DNA from: Anaerolinea sp.
GTDB taxonomy: Bacteria; Chloroflexota; Anaerolineae; Anaerolineales; Anaerolineaceae
NCBI GenBank assembly: GCA_013824865.1
Contig: PNON01000020.1
Location: forward strand, 1-39,193
Reading direction: 5' to 3'
DNA: 39,193 nt
Below are positions 32,631 to 39,193 of the stretch, in pieces (within the stretch, counting starts at the first letter, position 1; each line of letters opens with the position of its first letter). Both the position numbers and the translations under genes were made by a program. Below the pieces are notes generated by a model. It made no database searches. It saw nothing but the letters and a program-made list of their open reading frames with translations, and was not told the origin of the DNA.

Positions 32631-33500
32631 TCAGGTTCGCAAAATTTTTGCAATTGCTTTGATGTGATCCGGATTGCTCCCACAGCAGCCACCAAAGATC
32701 TTCACACCTTCTGCTTGAAATTTTAGTGCAAATTCCGCCATGGTATCAGGGGTCACATCGTAAACAGACTGGTTATTTTCAAGGTTAGGTAAACCCGCAT
32801 TGGGTTTCGCCATCAATATGCTTTCCGGGCTAGCGGCTCTCATCTCTTGGATGGCAGTGAGTGTCTCAGTTAGCGTACGTCCGCAATTGGCTCCTACCGC
32901 CTGGATGCCCATGCTCCACAACTCTTTCACAGCAAAGGCGGGTTTGATGCCCATCATTGTGCGCCCCCGGGTATCAAAGCTCATAGTGACGATGATGGGT
33001 AAGTTGGTGACATTTTTAGCTGCTATTACTGCAACCCTCGCTTCTTCCAATGCGCTCATTGTCTCGATTAGAATCGCATCAACGCCACCTTCTGCCAGTG
33101 CTCTTATTTGAATTTCATAAGCATGGATGGCATCTTCTTCCAGCAATTCGCCAAGAGGCGTAAAAAGTTTACCAGTTGGGCCAATGTCTCCAAAAACGAA
33201 ATGGTCCGTTCCCGCTGCTTTGCGTGCAAGCATAGCTCCGGCTTTGTTGAGCTCTTCTGCTCGTGCATCCAGGTTTGCTGCGCGCAGCTTGATCGGATTC
33301 CCGCCAAAGGTATTTGTCAGGATGATATCAGAGCCTGCATCGAGATAAGTTTTGTGGTGAGCCAAAATGGCATCCGATTTTTCGATGTTCCAAAGTTCAG
33401 GTGTGTACCCAGGTGGCAGCCCGGCTTTTTGCAGCTGTGTACCGGTAGCGCCATCAGCAATCAGGATATTACTTGTTTGAAGAACATTCAAGAAATTCAT
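32631..33500 (-). CDS. Homocysteine S-methyltransferase family protein
   Basis: This 289-residue barrel protein resembles the homocysteine-binding module of MetH and free MmuM/BHMT enzymes. The zinc ligands are visible: C206 in VGANCGRT and C272/C273 in FGGCCGSNPDH. DGATGTQLQKAG at the N-terminus and TNTFGGN near 63 are typical. It uses homocysteine as methyl acceptor; the donor could be S-methylmethionine, a corrinoid protein or betaine. No cobalamin-binding or folate domain is attached. AAAGAGGTG precedes the ATG. The promoter candidate at 33544-33573 suits it. Confidence 0.92.
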   Translation of the reverse strand: MNFLNVLQTSNILIADGATGTQLQKAGLPPGYTPELWNIEKSDAILAHHKTYLDAGSDIILTNTFGGNPIKLRAANLDARAEELNKAGAMLARKAAGTDHFVFGDIGPTGKLFTPLGELLEEDAIHAYEIQIRALAEGGVDAILIETMSALEEARVAVIAAKNVTNLPIIVTMSFDTRGRTMMGIKPAFAVKELWSMGIQAVGANCGRTLTETLTAIQEMRAASPESILMAKPNAGLPNLENNQSVYDVTPDTMAEFALKFQAEGVKIFGGCCGSNPDHIKAIAKILRT

Positions 33501-33543
33501 CGCACCTCTTTCACTAAATGAAATATTATATTAATATTCTAGT

Positions 33544-33573
33544 ATTATGCGTATAGCTATGTTATTCTGGCAA
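33544..33573 (-). promoter_or_regulatory. Predicted promoter of the homocysteine methyltransferase gene
   Basis: On the minus strand TTGCCA (plus 33568-33573) and CATAAT (33544-33549) are 18 bases apart, each with five of six consensus matches. The distance to the ATG is about 44 bases. Confidence 0.5.
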
Positions 33574-33616
33574 TATACATTTATCCCTATCAGGGCAGGG
33601 GAGGGGATATCTATTG

Positions 33617-34591
33617 CTATTCCTTCTCAAATACCTCCCAGTAACCCTTGTCCAATTCATTATCTGAAAGGTGGGCGTATCTTTGGGTAACAGCAATATT
33701 TTTGTGCCTGGCAAGTTCCTGACCAAGCTTCAAATTTCCAGAAGCCTGCAGCACACGGGTTACAAAGTAATGTCTGAAAGAGTGAGGGGTGATGGTGCCT
33801 ACAGCATCCTGCCCAAGGATTTTTTCCACCCAATCAGCCACAATATTCCGTCCTGTGGTAGTGGTTATTGGTTTGACTTTGGATCCGGCGCCTTTATCAT
33901 GTCTAGCAAAAACAGGCAGGGATCCAATGTTCTTGCCAGATTTTTGGTCATGATGAGCGCGTAGCTTTAAGTAATTTTGCAATGCTATCTGCGCCCGGCG
34001 GGAAAAACGGACAACTGCTTCCCGATCTCCTTTACCAACAACTATGGCATGACCTTCGTTCCAGTCCATATCACCTCGGCGCAGGCGGCATGCTTCGTGG
34101 ACACGCAAGCCAGTTTCACCGAGCGTGATCAGAAAGGCTTTATCCCGCATGATTCGCAATTTATCGTTATCTGCCAGCGCATCATTCACTGGGAAGACTT
34201 CCAATTGCTCTAAAAGTGTAGTAATAGCATCTTTGGGGAATTGTGGTAGTCGAATACCTGGTTTGCGTGCCCTTTGTTTGATGAGCAGCCGTACTTTTTG
34301 TAGATTGACGCCTGTAATATTTTCTGCGGCCAGATACTCGAAGAATCCCGTCAAAGCTGTTAGATAGAGCCTTTCTGATGAAGGCGCATGGTGCTGCAAT
34401 GATTTGATCATCCAGGTAACAGCATCTTCAGATAATTCCCGCGTTCCTGCCTTTGCAGTATCCACGTGATGTGCTTCAGCAACGGCCAGGAAATGTTCCA
34501 TGGCTTTCCGATAAGTTATGAATGTATTATAACTTCTGGATAGTTTAACCATATCCGTGTAGCGCTGCACAGCTGTTAGAATATTGGTCAT
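33617..34591 (-). CDS. Tyrosine recombinase (XerC/XerD-like integrase)
   Basis: This recombinase (324 residues from the chosen start) has an N-terminal SAM-like core-binding domain and a C-terminal catalytic domain. The catalytic residues are visible: Arg in ETGLRVHEACRLRRGD, Lys in VVGKGDREAVV, HSFR in PHSFRHYFVTR, His in ELARHKNIAVTQ, and the nucleophile Tyr in QRYAHLSD. It could be a chromosome-dimer XerC/D protein or an element integrase. I choose the ATG at 34591 with AAGGA upstream, because an ATG at 34636 overlaps a TATAAT -10 box. No excisionase, phage gene or att repeat accompanies it. Confidence 0.88.
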   Translation of the reverse strand: MTNILTAVQRYTDMVKLSRSYNTFITYRKAMEHFLAVAEAHHVDTAKAGTRELSEDAVTWMIKSLQHHAPSSERLYLTALTGFFEYLAAENITGVNLQKVRLLIKQRARKPGIRLPQFPKDAITTLLEQLEVFPVNDALADNDKLRIMRDKAFLITLGETGLRVHEACRLRRGDMDWNEGHAIVVGKGDREAVVRFSRRAQIALQNYLKLRAHHDQKSGKNIGSLPVFARHDKGAGSKVKPITTTTGRNIVADWVEKILGQDAVGTITPHSFRHYFVTRVLQASGNLKLGQELARHKNIAVTQRYAHLSDNELDKGYWEVFEKE

Positions 34592-34634
34592 TTGTGCTCG
34601 ATCCTTGCTTATGATAATAGTACTTATCGAAACC

Positions 34635-34643
34635 ATTATACCA
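34635..34643 (-). promoter_or_regulatory. Extended -10 promoter of the tyrosine recombinase gene
   Basis: The minus strand reads TGGTATAAT, a full extended -10 element, about 45 bases before the chosen ATG at 34591. The -35 region is weak, as often with extended -10 promoters. Confidence 0.45.
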
Positions 34644-34667
34644 TAATACTAACCGAGCCCCTACCTT

Positions 34668-34686
34668 CTGGATCTGCTTGATCTAG
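34668..34686. repeat. Short inverted repeat between the recombinase and unknown gene
   Basis: CTGGATC-TGCTT-GATCTAG has seven-base arms with one mismatch. It lies at the end of the unknown gene and upstream of the recombinase promoter. It may be an operator or a chance repeat. Confidence 0.35.
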
Positions 34687-34689
34687 AAA

Positions 34690-35109
34690 TTACAATTTTT
34701 CAGATTGGTATTTTTCCCAAGCACCAATCCATGGCGTCCCTATCCTGGACCGTTCTGTAACCTTCACATTGTTGAGCTTCTGACCGACTTTCGCTGCGCT
34801 CAAGGCAATTTTCGACCAATCGCTTGAGTTTAGCGCGGATAGCATATCTTTACCCAATGCCCCTGCCCAACTCCATTCCATCCGAAAGCGATCTGCTTTC
34901 ACCCAATAATCTCGCTTTTCCCAGGCAACCACAGATTGCTCGATATTAGCGTTGATTGCCAACAGGCTAAGGCCGATGTAAGCTACTAAATCATAGCTAT
35001 GCGCATTCGGCTCTATTTGTTTCATCAACTCCCTCAAGGCAGCCACTATTCCCCGCGTTAGCGTGTTTCTTTCTTTTCCAGTTCCGTTAACATTGATAAC
35101 TCTACCCAA
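34690..35109 (-). CDS. Unknown 139-residue protein with TTG start
   Basis: I do not recognise this protein. It is supported as a gene by AGGAG nine bases before a TTG start at 35109 and by a TATAAT at 35137-35142 upstream. The protein is helical, with YDLVAYIGLSLLAINANIEQSVVAWEKRDYWVKADRFRMEWSWAG in the middle and several Trp residues. No Cys, signal peptide, or certain membrane helix is present. The C-terminus IGTPWIGAWEKYQSEKL contains more Trp. It lies alone between the recombinase and the divergent tRNA-Leu gene. A Chloroflexota-specific conserved protein is my guess. Confidence 0.7.
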   Translation of the reverse strand: MGRVINVNGTGKERNTLTRGIVAALRELMKQIEPNAHSYDLVAYIGLSLLAINANIEQSVVAWEKRDYWVKADRFRMEWSWAGALGKDMLSALNSSDWSKIALSAAKVGQKLNNVKVTERSRIGTPWIGAWEKYQSEKL

Positions 35110-35136
35110 AGTGAACGTCTCCTAATTTATTTTAGT

Positions 35137-35142
35137 ATTATA
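35137..35142 (-). promoter_or_regulatory. -10 box of the unknown 139-residue gene
   Basis: A perfect TATAAT on the minus strand lies 28 bases before the TTG start. The best -35 candidate is TAGTCA at 18 bases, a four-of-six match. Confidence 0.35.
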
Positions 35143-35159
35143 TCCACAAACAGCATTTA

Positions 35160-35188
35160 TTGACTAGCTTACTGCTTGCGCTTATAAT
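35160..35188 (+). promoter_or_regulatory. Strong promoter of tRNA-Leu and probably tig-clpP
   Basis: TTGACT (35160-35165) and a perfect TATAAT (35183-35188) are separated by exactly 17 bases. The predicted start near 35195 is five bases before the mature tRNA. No second clear promoter or terminator is seen before tig. Confidence 0.75.
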
Positions 35189-35199
35189 TCTTCTCCGCC

Positions 35200-35284
35200 G
35201 GGGAAGTGCTGGAATTGGCAGACAGGCATGACTTAGGATCATGTGCCGAAAGGCGTAGGGGTTCAAGTCCCCTCTTCCCCACCA
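35200..35284 (+). tRNA. tRNA-Leu (anticodon TAG)
   Basis: The 85-base gene folds as a class II tRNA. The acceptor stem GGGGAAG (35200-35206) pairs with CTTCCCC (35274-35280), and the discriminator A and an encoded CCA end follow. The anticodon stem CATGA/TCATG encloses the loop CTTAGGA with anticodon TAG at 35234-35236, reading CUA leucine codons. The long variable arm (TGCCGAAAGGCGT) and the GGTTCAAGTCC T arm are normal. Confidence 0.96.
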
Positions 35285-35307
35285 GATACTAAAATTTACA
35301 GAAGGAT

Positions 35308-36750
35308 ATGAAATTGAAAATTGAAACCGAATCACGTGACGATCATCAGATCAGGCTTATTGTTGAATTAGAACCAGAGCAGTTGCAGCGTAAAATGCAC
35401 AGAGCTGCCCGTCATATTTCCGAGCACAACAAAATGCCAGGATTCAGGCCTGGAAAAGCCCCTTACGACATGGTAATTCGCTACGCCGGTGAAGAACGGG
35501 TGCAGCAGGAAGCGATTGAAATGCTGGTAGAAGAAATCTACCCTGAGATGCTGAAAGAACAAAATATTGAACCAGCCACCATGGGTACCCTTGATGATGT
35601 GATCAGCACCAATCCCCCAAAATTCTCATTTATCATTCCATTGAAACCAACTGTTGACCTCGGCGAATATCGCTCCGTTCGGGTTTCTTATACCTACACC
35701 GGAGTGTCCGATGCAGATGTTGCCAAGGCAATAGAGCAATTCCGCAGTTCTTATGCTACTTACGAACCGGTGGAACGCGCAGCAATAGAAGATGATATCC
35801 TCAGCATTACCTATTCCGCAAAGAATCTCTCAGTTGCACCAGAAGAGACTCTGTTTGAGGACCGCCCATTGCAGGTACGTATTCTTAAAGAAACCGAAGA
35901 ACGTGAAGCTGAACACCCCTTTAATGGTTTTTCGCGAAAATTCCTGGGCATCAATGCTGGCAAAGAACTCGACCTTCCCTACACATATCCAGATGATTAT
36001 TCTCGGCAGGATGTGAAGGGCAAAAAGGTAAGCTACCACGTGAAGGTTGATGCGGTGAAACAAATAGTTTTACCGGAAGTCAATGAAGATTTCATCCACA
36101 ATTTCGGTCAATTCGCTTCGGTAGCAGAGTTTACTGATGCTGTAAGAACACAGTTGGAATCAAACACTCAGGCAGAATATGATTACCAGTTCCATAAACA
36201 GGTAGTGGATAAGATCAAAGCAGGCGCAACGATTAAATTTCCGCCCCAGCTACTGGATGAAGAGAAGGAAAGCGTCCTTAAGAGTATTGAACATGACCTT
36301 TCTCATGATCGGATGGATCTGGAAGCTTATCTGAAGATTCGTAAACAGACCCTTGAAGAATTTATGGAGAAGGAAGTAACTCCTGCGGCGAAAGAACGCC
36401 TGGAACGGTCCCTGATCCTCAATGAAATCTCCAAAGTAGAAAAGATTGAATTATCAAATGAGGACCTGCAAGCCAGTTATTCGGATACGATCAATGAAAT
36501 GGCTGGGACTCCAGAGTTCCAAAAACTTCAGAAGAAAAAACCACAGCAAGAATTAATTAATGCCATTGCCATGGAAGCAGCCTCCCGGGCTATGAATCGG
36601 CGGGTGTACGCGGTCTTGAAGAGCATAGCCATCGGCGAAGCAGAAGTAGAAAAAACTGATCAAAGTGTTGTGGCTGAAGACTCACAACCCGCCGTTGAGA
36701 AACCAAAAACGCGTAAATCCAAGAAAGCCAATATTCCCCAGGAAGGATAG
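35308..36750 (+). CDS. tig: Trigger factor (ribosome-associated chaperone and prolyl isomerase)
   Basis: This 480-residue protein binds the ribosomal exit tunnel and folds new chains. The N-terminal ribosome-binding domain has the [21 protein letters not shown] signature (about residues 41-61). A PPIase-like FKBP domain follows (about 150-250), though it is divergent with [27 protein letters not shown], and a helical C-terminal chaperone domain comes after. The end is a charged tail rich in Lys and Glu. GAAGGAT lies just before the ATG. It follows tRNA-Leu by 23 bases and precedes clpP by 5 bases, as in many bacteria where tig-clpP-clpX are linked. ClpX is not seen. Confidence 0.94.
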   Translation: MKLKIETESRDDHQIRLIVELEPEQLQRKMHRAARHISEHNKMPGFRPGKAPYDMVIRYAGEERVQQEAIEMLVEEIYPEMLKEQNIEPATMGTLDDVISTNPPKFSFIIPLKPTVDLGEYRSVRVSYTYTGVSDADVAKAIEQFRSSYATYEPVERAAIEDDILSITYSAKNLSVAPEETLFEDRPLQVRILKETEEREAEHPFNGFSRKFLGINAGKELDLPYTYPDDYSRQDVKGKKVSYHVKVDAVKQIVLPEVNEDFIHNFGQFASVAEFTDAVRTQLESNTQAEYDYQFHKQVVDKIKAGATIKFPPQLLDEEKESVLKSIEHDLSHDRMDLEAYLKIRKQTLEEFMEKEVTPAAKERLERSLILNEISKVEKIELSNEDLQASYSDTINEMAGTPEFQKLQKKKPQQELINAIAMEAASRAMNRRVYAVLKSIAIGEAEVEKTDQSVVAEDSQPAVEKPKTRKSKKANIPQEG

Positions 36751-36755
36751 GAAAT

Positions 36756-37364
36756 ATGTCCACACAACCCATTAAGAATGTGATTCCAATGGTAATCGAA
36801 TCCTCCGGTCGAGGAGAACGGGCTTATGATATCTACTCTCTGCTACTCAAGGAACGTATAGTTTTCCTTGGAATGCCTATTGATGACCAGGTAGCTAATG
36901 TGGTGGTTGCGCAACTCCTCTTTTTAAACCATGAAGACCCCGAGAAAACCATCCACATGTACATAAATTCTCCAGGCGGACAGATCTACTCCGGTCTGGC
37001 CATTTATGACACCATGCAGATGATATCTAATCCCATTAGTACATATGCCATCGGTTTTTCCGCCTCTTTTGGCACTGTCCTATTGGCTGCCGGAACGAAG
37101 GGTCAACGCTATGCCCTACCCCACGCCACCATCCACATGCATCAGCCATTAGGTGGCGCCCAGGGGCAGGCATCAGATATTGAAATTCATGCGCGGGAGA
37201 TATTGCGTTTAAGATCTCGTCTAAACGAGATCCTTGCGGTTTGCACTGGGCGATCCATTGAATTGCTTGAGAAAGATACAGAGCGCGATTTCTTCATGAA
37301 TGCCACCCAGGCTGTGGAGTACGGTCTGGTAGATGAAGTATTGAAGAACAAAAACGAACAATAA
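36756..37364 (+). CDS. clpP: ClpP, ATP-dependent Clp protease proteolytic subunit
   Basis: This 202-residue serine peptidase forms the tetradecameric barrel used by ClpX or ClpA-type ATPases. The triad is S104 in [12 protein letters not shown]129 in [12 protein letters not shown], and D178 in [11 protein letters not shown]. The [21 protein letters not shown] start region and [18 protein letters not shown] are typical. Around the active Ser the usual QAASMG is FSASFG, a mild change. It lies 5 bases after tig. A hairpin follows 24 bases after the stop, and the next gene is a HAD phosphatase rather than clpX. Confidence 0.96.
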   Translation: MSTQPIKNVIPMVIESSGRGERAYDIYSLLLKERIVFLGMPIDDQVANVVVAQLLFLNHEDPEKTIHMYINSPGGQIYSGLAIYDTMQMISNPISTYAIGFSASFGTVLLAAGTKGQRYALPHATIHMHQPLGGAQGQASDIEIHAREILRLRSRLNEILAVCTGRSIELLEKDTERDFFMNATQAVEYGLVDEVLKNKNEQ

Positions 37365-37387
37365 GACTAAAACTATACGCATAACTC

Positions 37388-37413
37388 AGCCGGGTAGAGA
37401 TATCTATCCGGCT
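37388..37413 (+). terminator. Hairpin after clpP, possible weak terminator
   Basis: An 11-bp stem with one G-T pair (37388-37398 with 37403-37413) closes a four-base loop. It is followed by GTTATAATT rather than a clean U-tract, so it may be partial. A TATAAT at 37416-37421 overlaps its end and might serve the next gene. Confidence 0.5.
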
Positions 37414-37442
37414 GTTATAATTACTAGTATGGAGTCGCAGGC

Positions 37443-38231
37443 ATGATCGATTTTATCGAACACAACATTCGTGCTCTATTTCTTGATATGGATGGTGTCC
37501 TATGGCGTGATTCAGAACCAATTGGGAATTTACCAGCCATTTTTACACGGATTTCCGCGCTGGGTTTGCAGGTCGTTCTCGCCACCAATAACGCCACCCA
37601 AAGTGTTCCACAGTATATTGATAAATTGGCTGATTTCTGCGTTAAACTCAACGAATCGCAAATTACTACTGCCGGTGAAGCAGTTGTCTATCACTTGCGC
37701 GAGAAATATCCTGAGAAGACAAATGTTTTTGTGGTAGGCATGGATAGTCTGGTAGCCCAAATAGTGTCTGCTGGTTTTACAATCAGCAATCATGGTGCCA
37801 GAGCTGTCATTGTTGGCGTGGACCGCAACATCACCTATGAAAAGATCAGGCTGGCCAGTCAGCTCATCAGGGATGGCGCTGAGTTTATTGGCACCAACCC
37901 TGATCGCACCTTCCCCACCCCACATGGATTGGTTCCAGGCGCAGGCTCAATCATTGCAGCGGTGGCAGCAGCTGCTGAAACAGAGCCACGTTATGCAGGA
38001 AAACCTGACAATATCTTGATGGACCTTTCTTTTTCACGGTTGTCAGGTATCACAAGAGAACAAGTCTTAATGGTTGGCGATCGGCCAGAGACCGATATAG
38101 CGGCAGGTATAAACTTCGGTTGCCGAACAGCATTGGTTCTTTCTGGGGTGACAACCGAAGAAATCGCTCATAAGTGCTTACCCCGACCAGATTTTATCTT
38201 CCAAGACCTTACTGAGTTGTTAGGCGCATGA
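37443..38231 (+). CDS. HAD-superfamily phosphatase (HAD-IIA, NagD/PNPase-like)
   Basis: This 262-residue hydrolase has the HAD motif I FLDMDGVLW (D15 nucleophile, D17), motif II in ATNNATQS, and motif IV in VGDRPETDIAAG. The C2-type cap domain is placed between motifs II and III, as in NagD, PGP and 4-nitrophenylphosphatase-like proteins (HTRADLH-like motif absent). The substrate could be a sugar phosphate, nucleotide or glycolate phosphate and cannot be set from sequence. It ends in an ATGA overlap with rlmN, so these two genes are translated together. Confidence 0.9.
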   Translation: MIDFIEHNIRALFLDMDGVLWRDSEPIGNLPAIFTRISALGLQVVLATNNATQSVPQYIDKLADFCVKLNESQITTAGEAVVYHLREKYPEKTNVFVVGMDSLVAQIVSAGFTISNHGARAVIVGVDRNITYEKIRLASQLIRDGAEFIGTNPDRTFPTPHGLVPGAGSIIAAVAAAAETEPRYAGKPDNILMDLSFSRLSGITREQVLMVGDRPETDIAAGINFGCRTALVLSGVTTEEIAHKCLPRPDFIFQDLTELLGA

Positions 38232-39193
38232 AACTACCGGACTCGCTCAAATTAATCACGGATTTTTCCTTTAGCGAATTAGAAGCTGCGTTTGCGGCTC
38301 AAGGAGGACCTGCTTATCGGGCTCATCAAGTTTGGGAAGCCATCTATACATCCCTCGTCTCGGATTTTCAGTCCATCACCAATCTTCCTGTGGATATTCG
38401 TCAGTCACTGGCAACCAGTTTTAGTTTAACAGGAATAACACCCATAACTGAATTGTCCTCTGCGGATGGGCAGACAACCAAAGTTCTGTTTGAAACAAAC
38501 GACGGTAAAAGCTTGGAAACAGTCTTGATGAGATACAATGAGCGCAATACTCTCTGCATTTCCACCCAGAGTGGCTGTGCAATGGGTTGCAGCTTCTGTG
38601 CAACTGGTCAAATGGGGTTTTTTCGCAGTCTTTCACAAGGGGAGATCGTTGCGCAAGTGTTGTTTTTCAGTAGAAAGTTGAAACTGGAAAACAAAAAGGT
38701 GACCAACCTGGTATTCATGGGTATGGGTGAACCATTTCACAACTATGAAGCCACAATGAAAGCTATCAGTACTCTAGGGGATGTAAGGGGTTATAACATG
38801 GGTGCACGTCGAATGACCATATCCACCGTTGGGATTGTTCCGCAAATAATACGTTTTGCAGACGAAAATTCACAAATTAATCTGGCGGTTAGCTTGCACG
38901 CAATTGATAATAAAATCCGATCCTCTATGATGCCAGTAAATAATAAATATCCAGTGGAGGATTTGCTAGAAGCCTGTGTTTACTATGTGAAAAAGACTAA
39001 TCGACGGATCTCGTTCGAGTGGGCATTAATTGAAAATGTAAATGACAGTTCATCTGCTGCTCATGAGCTGGCAAAAAGAATTAATTCTTTACTCTGCCAT
39101 GTCAACCTGATTCAACTGAATCCTACCAATCAATTTACAGGACAAGGTTCCTCCAGGGACAAAGCGATGAAGTTTATAGAGATACTTGATAGT
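38228..39193 (+). CDS. rlmN: RlmN, 23S rRNA / tRNA adenine-C2 methyltransferase (start only, cut by window edge)
   Basis: The frame is open from the ATG at 38228 to the last base (322 residues), so the gene runs off the window. RlmN is a radical SAM enzyme that methylates A2503 of 23S rRNA and A37 of some tRNAs. The CxxxCxxC motif is in SGCAMGCSFCATGQMGF (C117, C121, C124). LVFMGMGEP and ISTVGIVPQI, plus the SLHAIDNKIRSSMMPVN segment, are typical. The second catalytic Cys near the C-terminus lies beyond the edge. Motifs and length so far fit RlmN rather than Cfr, though Cfr has the same core. The ATGA overlap with the HAD gene shows coupling. Confidence 0.93.
   Translation, partial: MKLPDSLKLITDFSFSELEAAFAAQGGPAYRAHQVWEAIYTSLVSDFQSITNLPVDIRQSLATSFSLTGITPITELSSADGQTTKVLFETNDGKSLETVLMRYNERNTLCISTQSGCAMGCSFCATGQMGFFRSLSQGEIVAQVLFFSRKLKLENKKVTNLVFMGMGEPFHNYEATMKAISTLGDVRGYNMGARRMTISTVGIVPQIIRFADENSQINLAVSLHAIDNKIRSSMMPVNNKYPVEDLLEACVYYVKKTNRRISFEWALIENVNDSSSAAHELAKRINSLLCHVNLIQLNPTNQFTGQGSSRDKAMKFIEILDS

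Noticed and set aside
33617-35284. Tyrosine recombinase close to a tRNA-Leu gene, as at an integrated element
   Set aside because: No repeat of the tRNA 3' end is seen elsewhere in the window, no phage, plasmid or excisionase gene is present, and ordinary core genes flank both sides.
33545-37384. Twelve-base sequence CTATACGCATAA present at 37373-37384 and in reverse at 33545-33556
   Set aside because: Matches of this length are expected many times by chance in 39 kb, and the two sites have different contexts.

Overview
The window looks like chromosomal DNA of an anaerobic or microaerobic bacterium, most likely a member of the Chloroflexota (Anaerolineae-like). This is inferred from the gene mix: a SufBDSU system with a Rieske-type ferredoxin, a lipoprotein with a Thr/Pro-rich linker, an NAD-linked NiFe hydrogenase, and several small conserved proteins I cannot name. 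No single marker in the window proves the phylum. All stretches without a gene are shorter than 300 bases. I see no CRISPR array, insertion sequence or prophage.

Layout. 1-4122 (+): tail of sufB, then sufD, a 100-residue unknown protein, sufS, sufU and a Rieske ferredoxin, closed by a bidirectional terminator. 4145-19571 (-): a run of 17 same-strand genes read leftwards. It begins with an unknown 102-residue protein, a GHKL-type ATPase and a stand-alone thioredoxin-like [2Fe-2S] protein. It continues with hydrogenase genes in HoxE-HoxF-NuoG/HoxU-HoxY-HoxH order, a maturation protease, hypA-hypB-hypF-hypC-hypD-hypE, a methyltransferase and a PIG-L deacetylase. 19821-21089 (+): hisS. 21143-25803 (-): SDR-type threonine dehydrogenase-like gene, secF, secD, a small P-loop protein and a SpoIIE-type phosphatase. 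25906-28367: trxA (+), murA (-) and a prepilin peptidase (+). 28525-33500 (-): nusB, an Asp23 protein, an alpha/beta hydrolase, a LarA-family racemase, a lipoprotein and a homocysteine methyltransferase-family gene. 33617-35109 (-): a tyrosine recombinase and an unknown gene. 35200 to the end (+): tRNA-Leu(TAG), tig, clpP, a HAD phosphatase and the start of rlmN.

How the parts work together. The large minus-strand cluster encodes a group 3d-like soluble NiFe hydrogenase (HoxYH) joined to a Complex I-like diaphorase (NuoE/F/G-type subunits), with the full HypABCDEF set that builds the NiFe(CN)2CO site and the protease that finishes the large subunit. The electron-transfer module is unusual. 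The N-terminal thioredoxin-like domain of the HoxF subunit has no cysteine, while a separate HndB-like ferredoxin is encoded just upstream. The HoxU position is filled by a long NuoG-type protein that keeps a molybdopterin-oxidoreductase-like domain. A regulatory-looking ATPase and a small unknown protein sit at the head of the cluster.

The most interesting items are this rearranged hydrogenase with its linked ATPase, the unknown gene inside the suf operon, MurA with Asp in place of the fosfomycin-target Cys, a palindrome over the predicted larA transcription start, and a strong tRNA-Leu promoter that may also drive tig-clpP.
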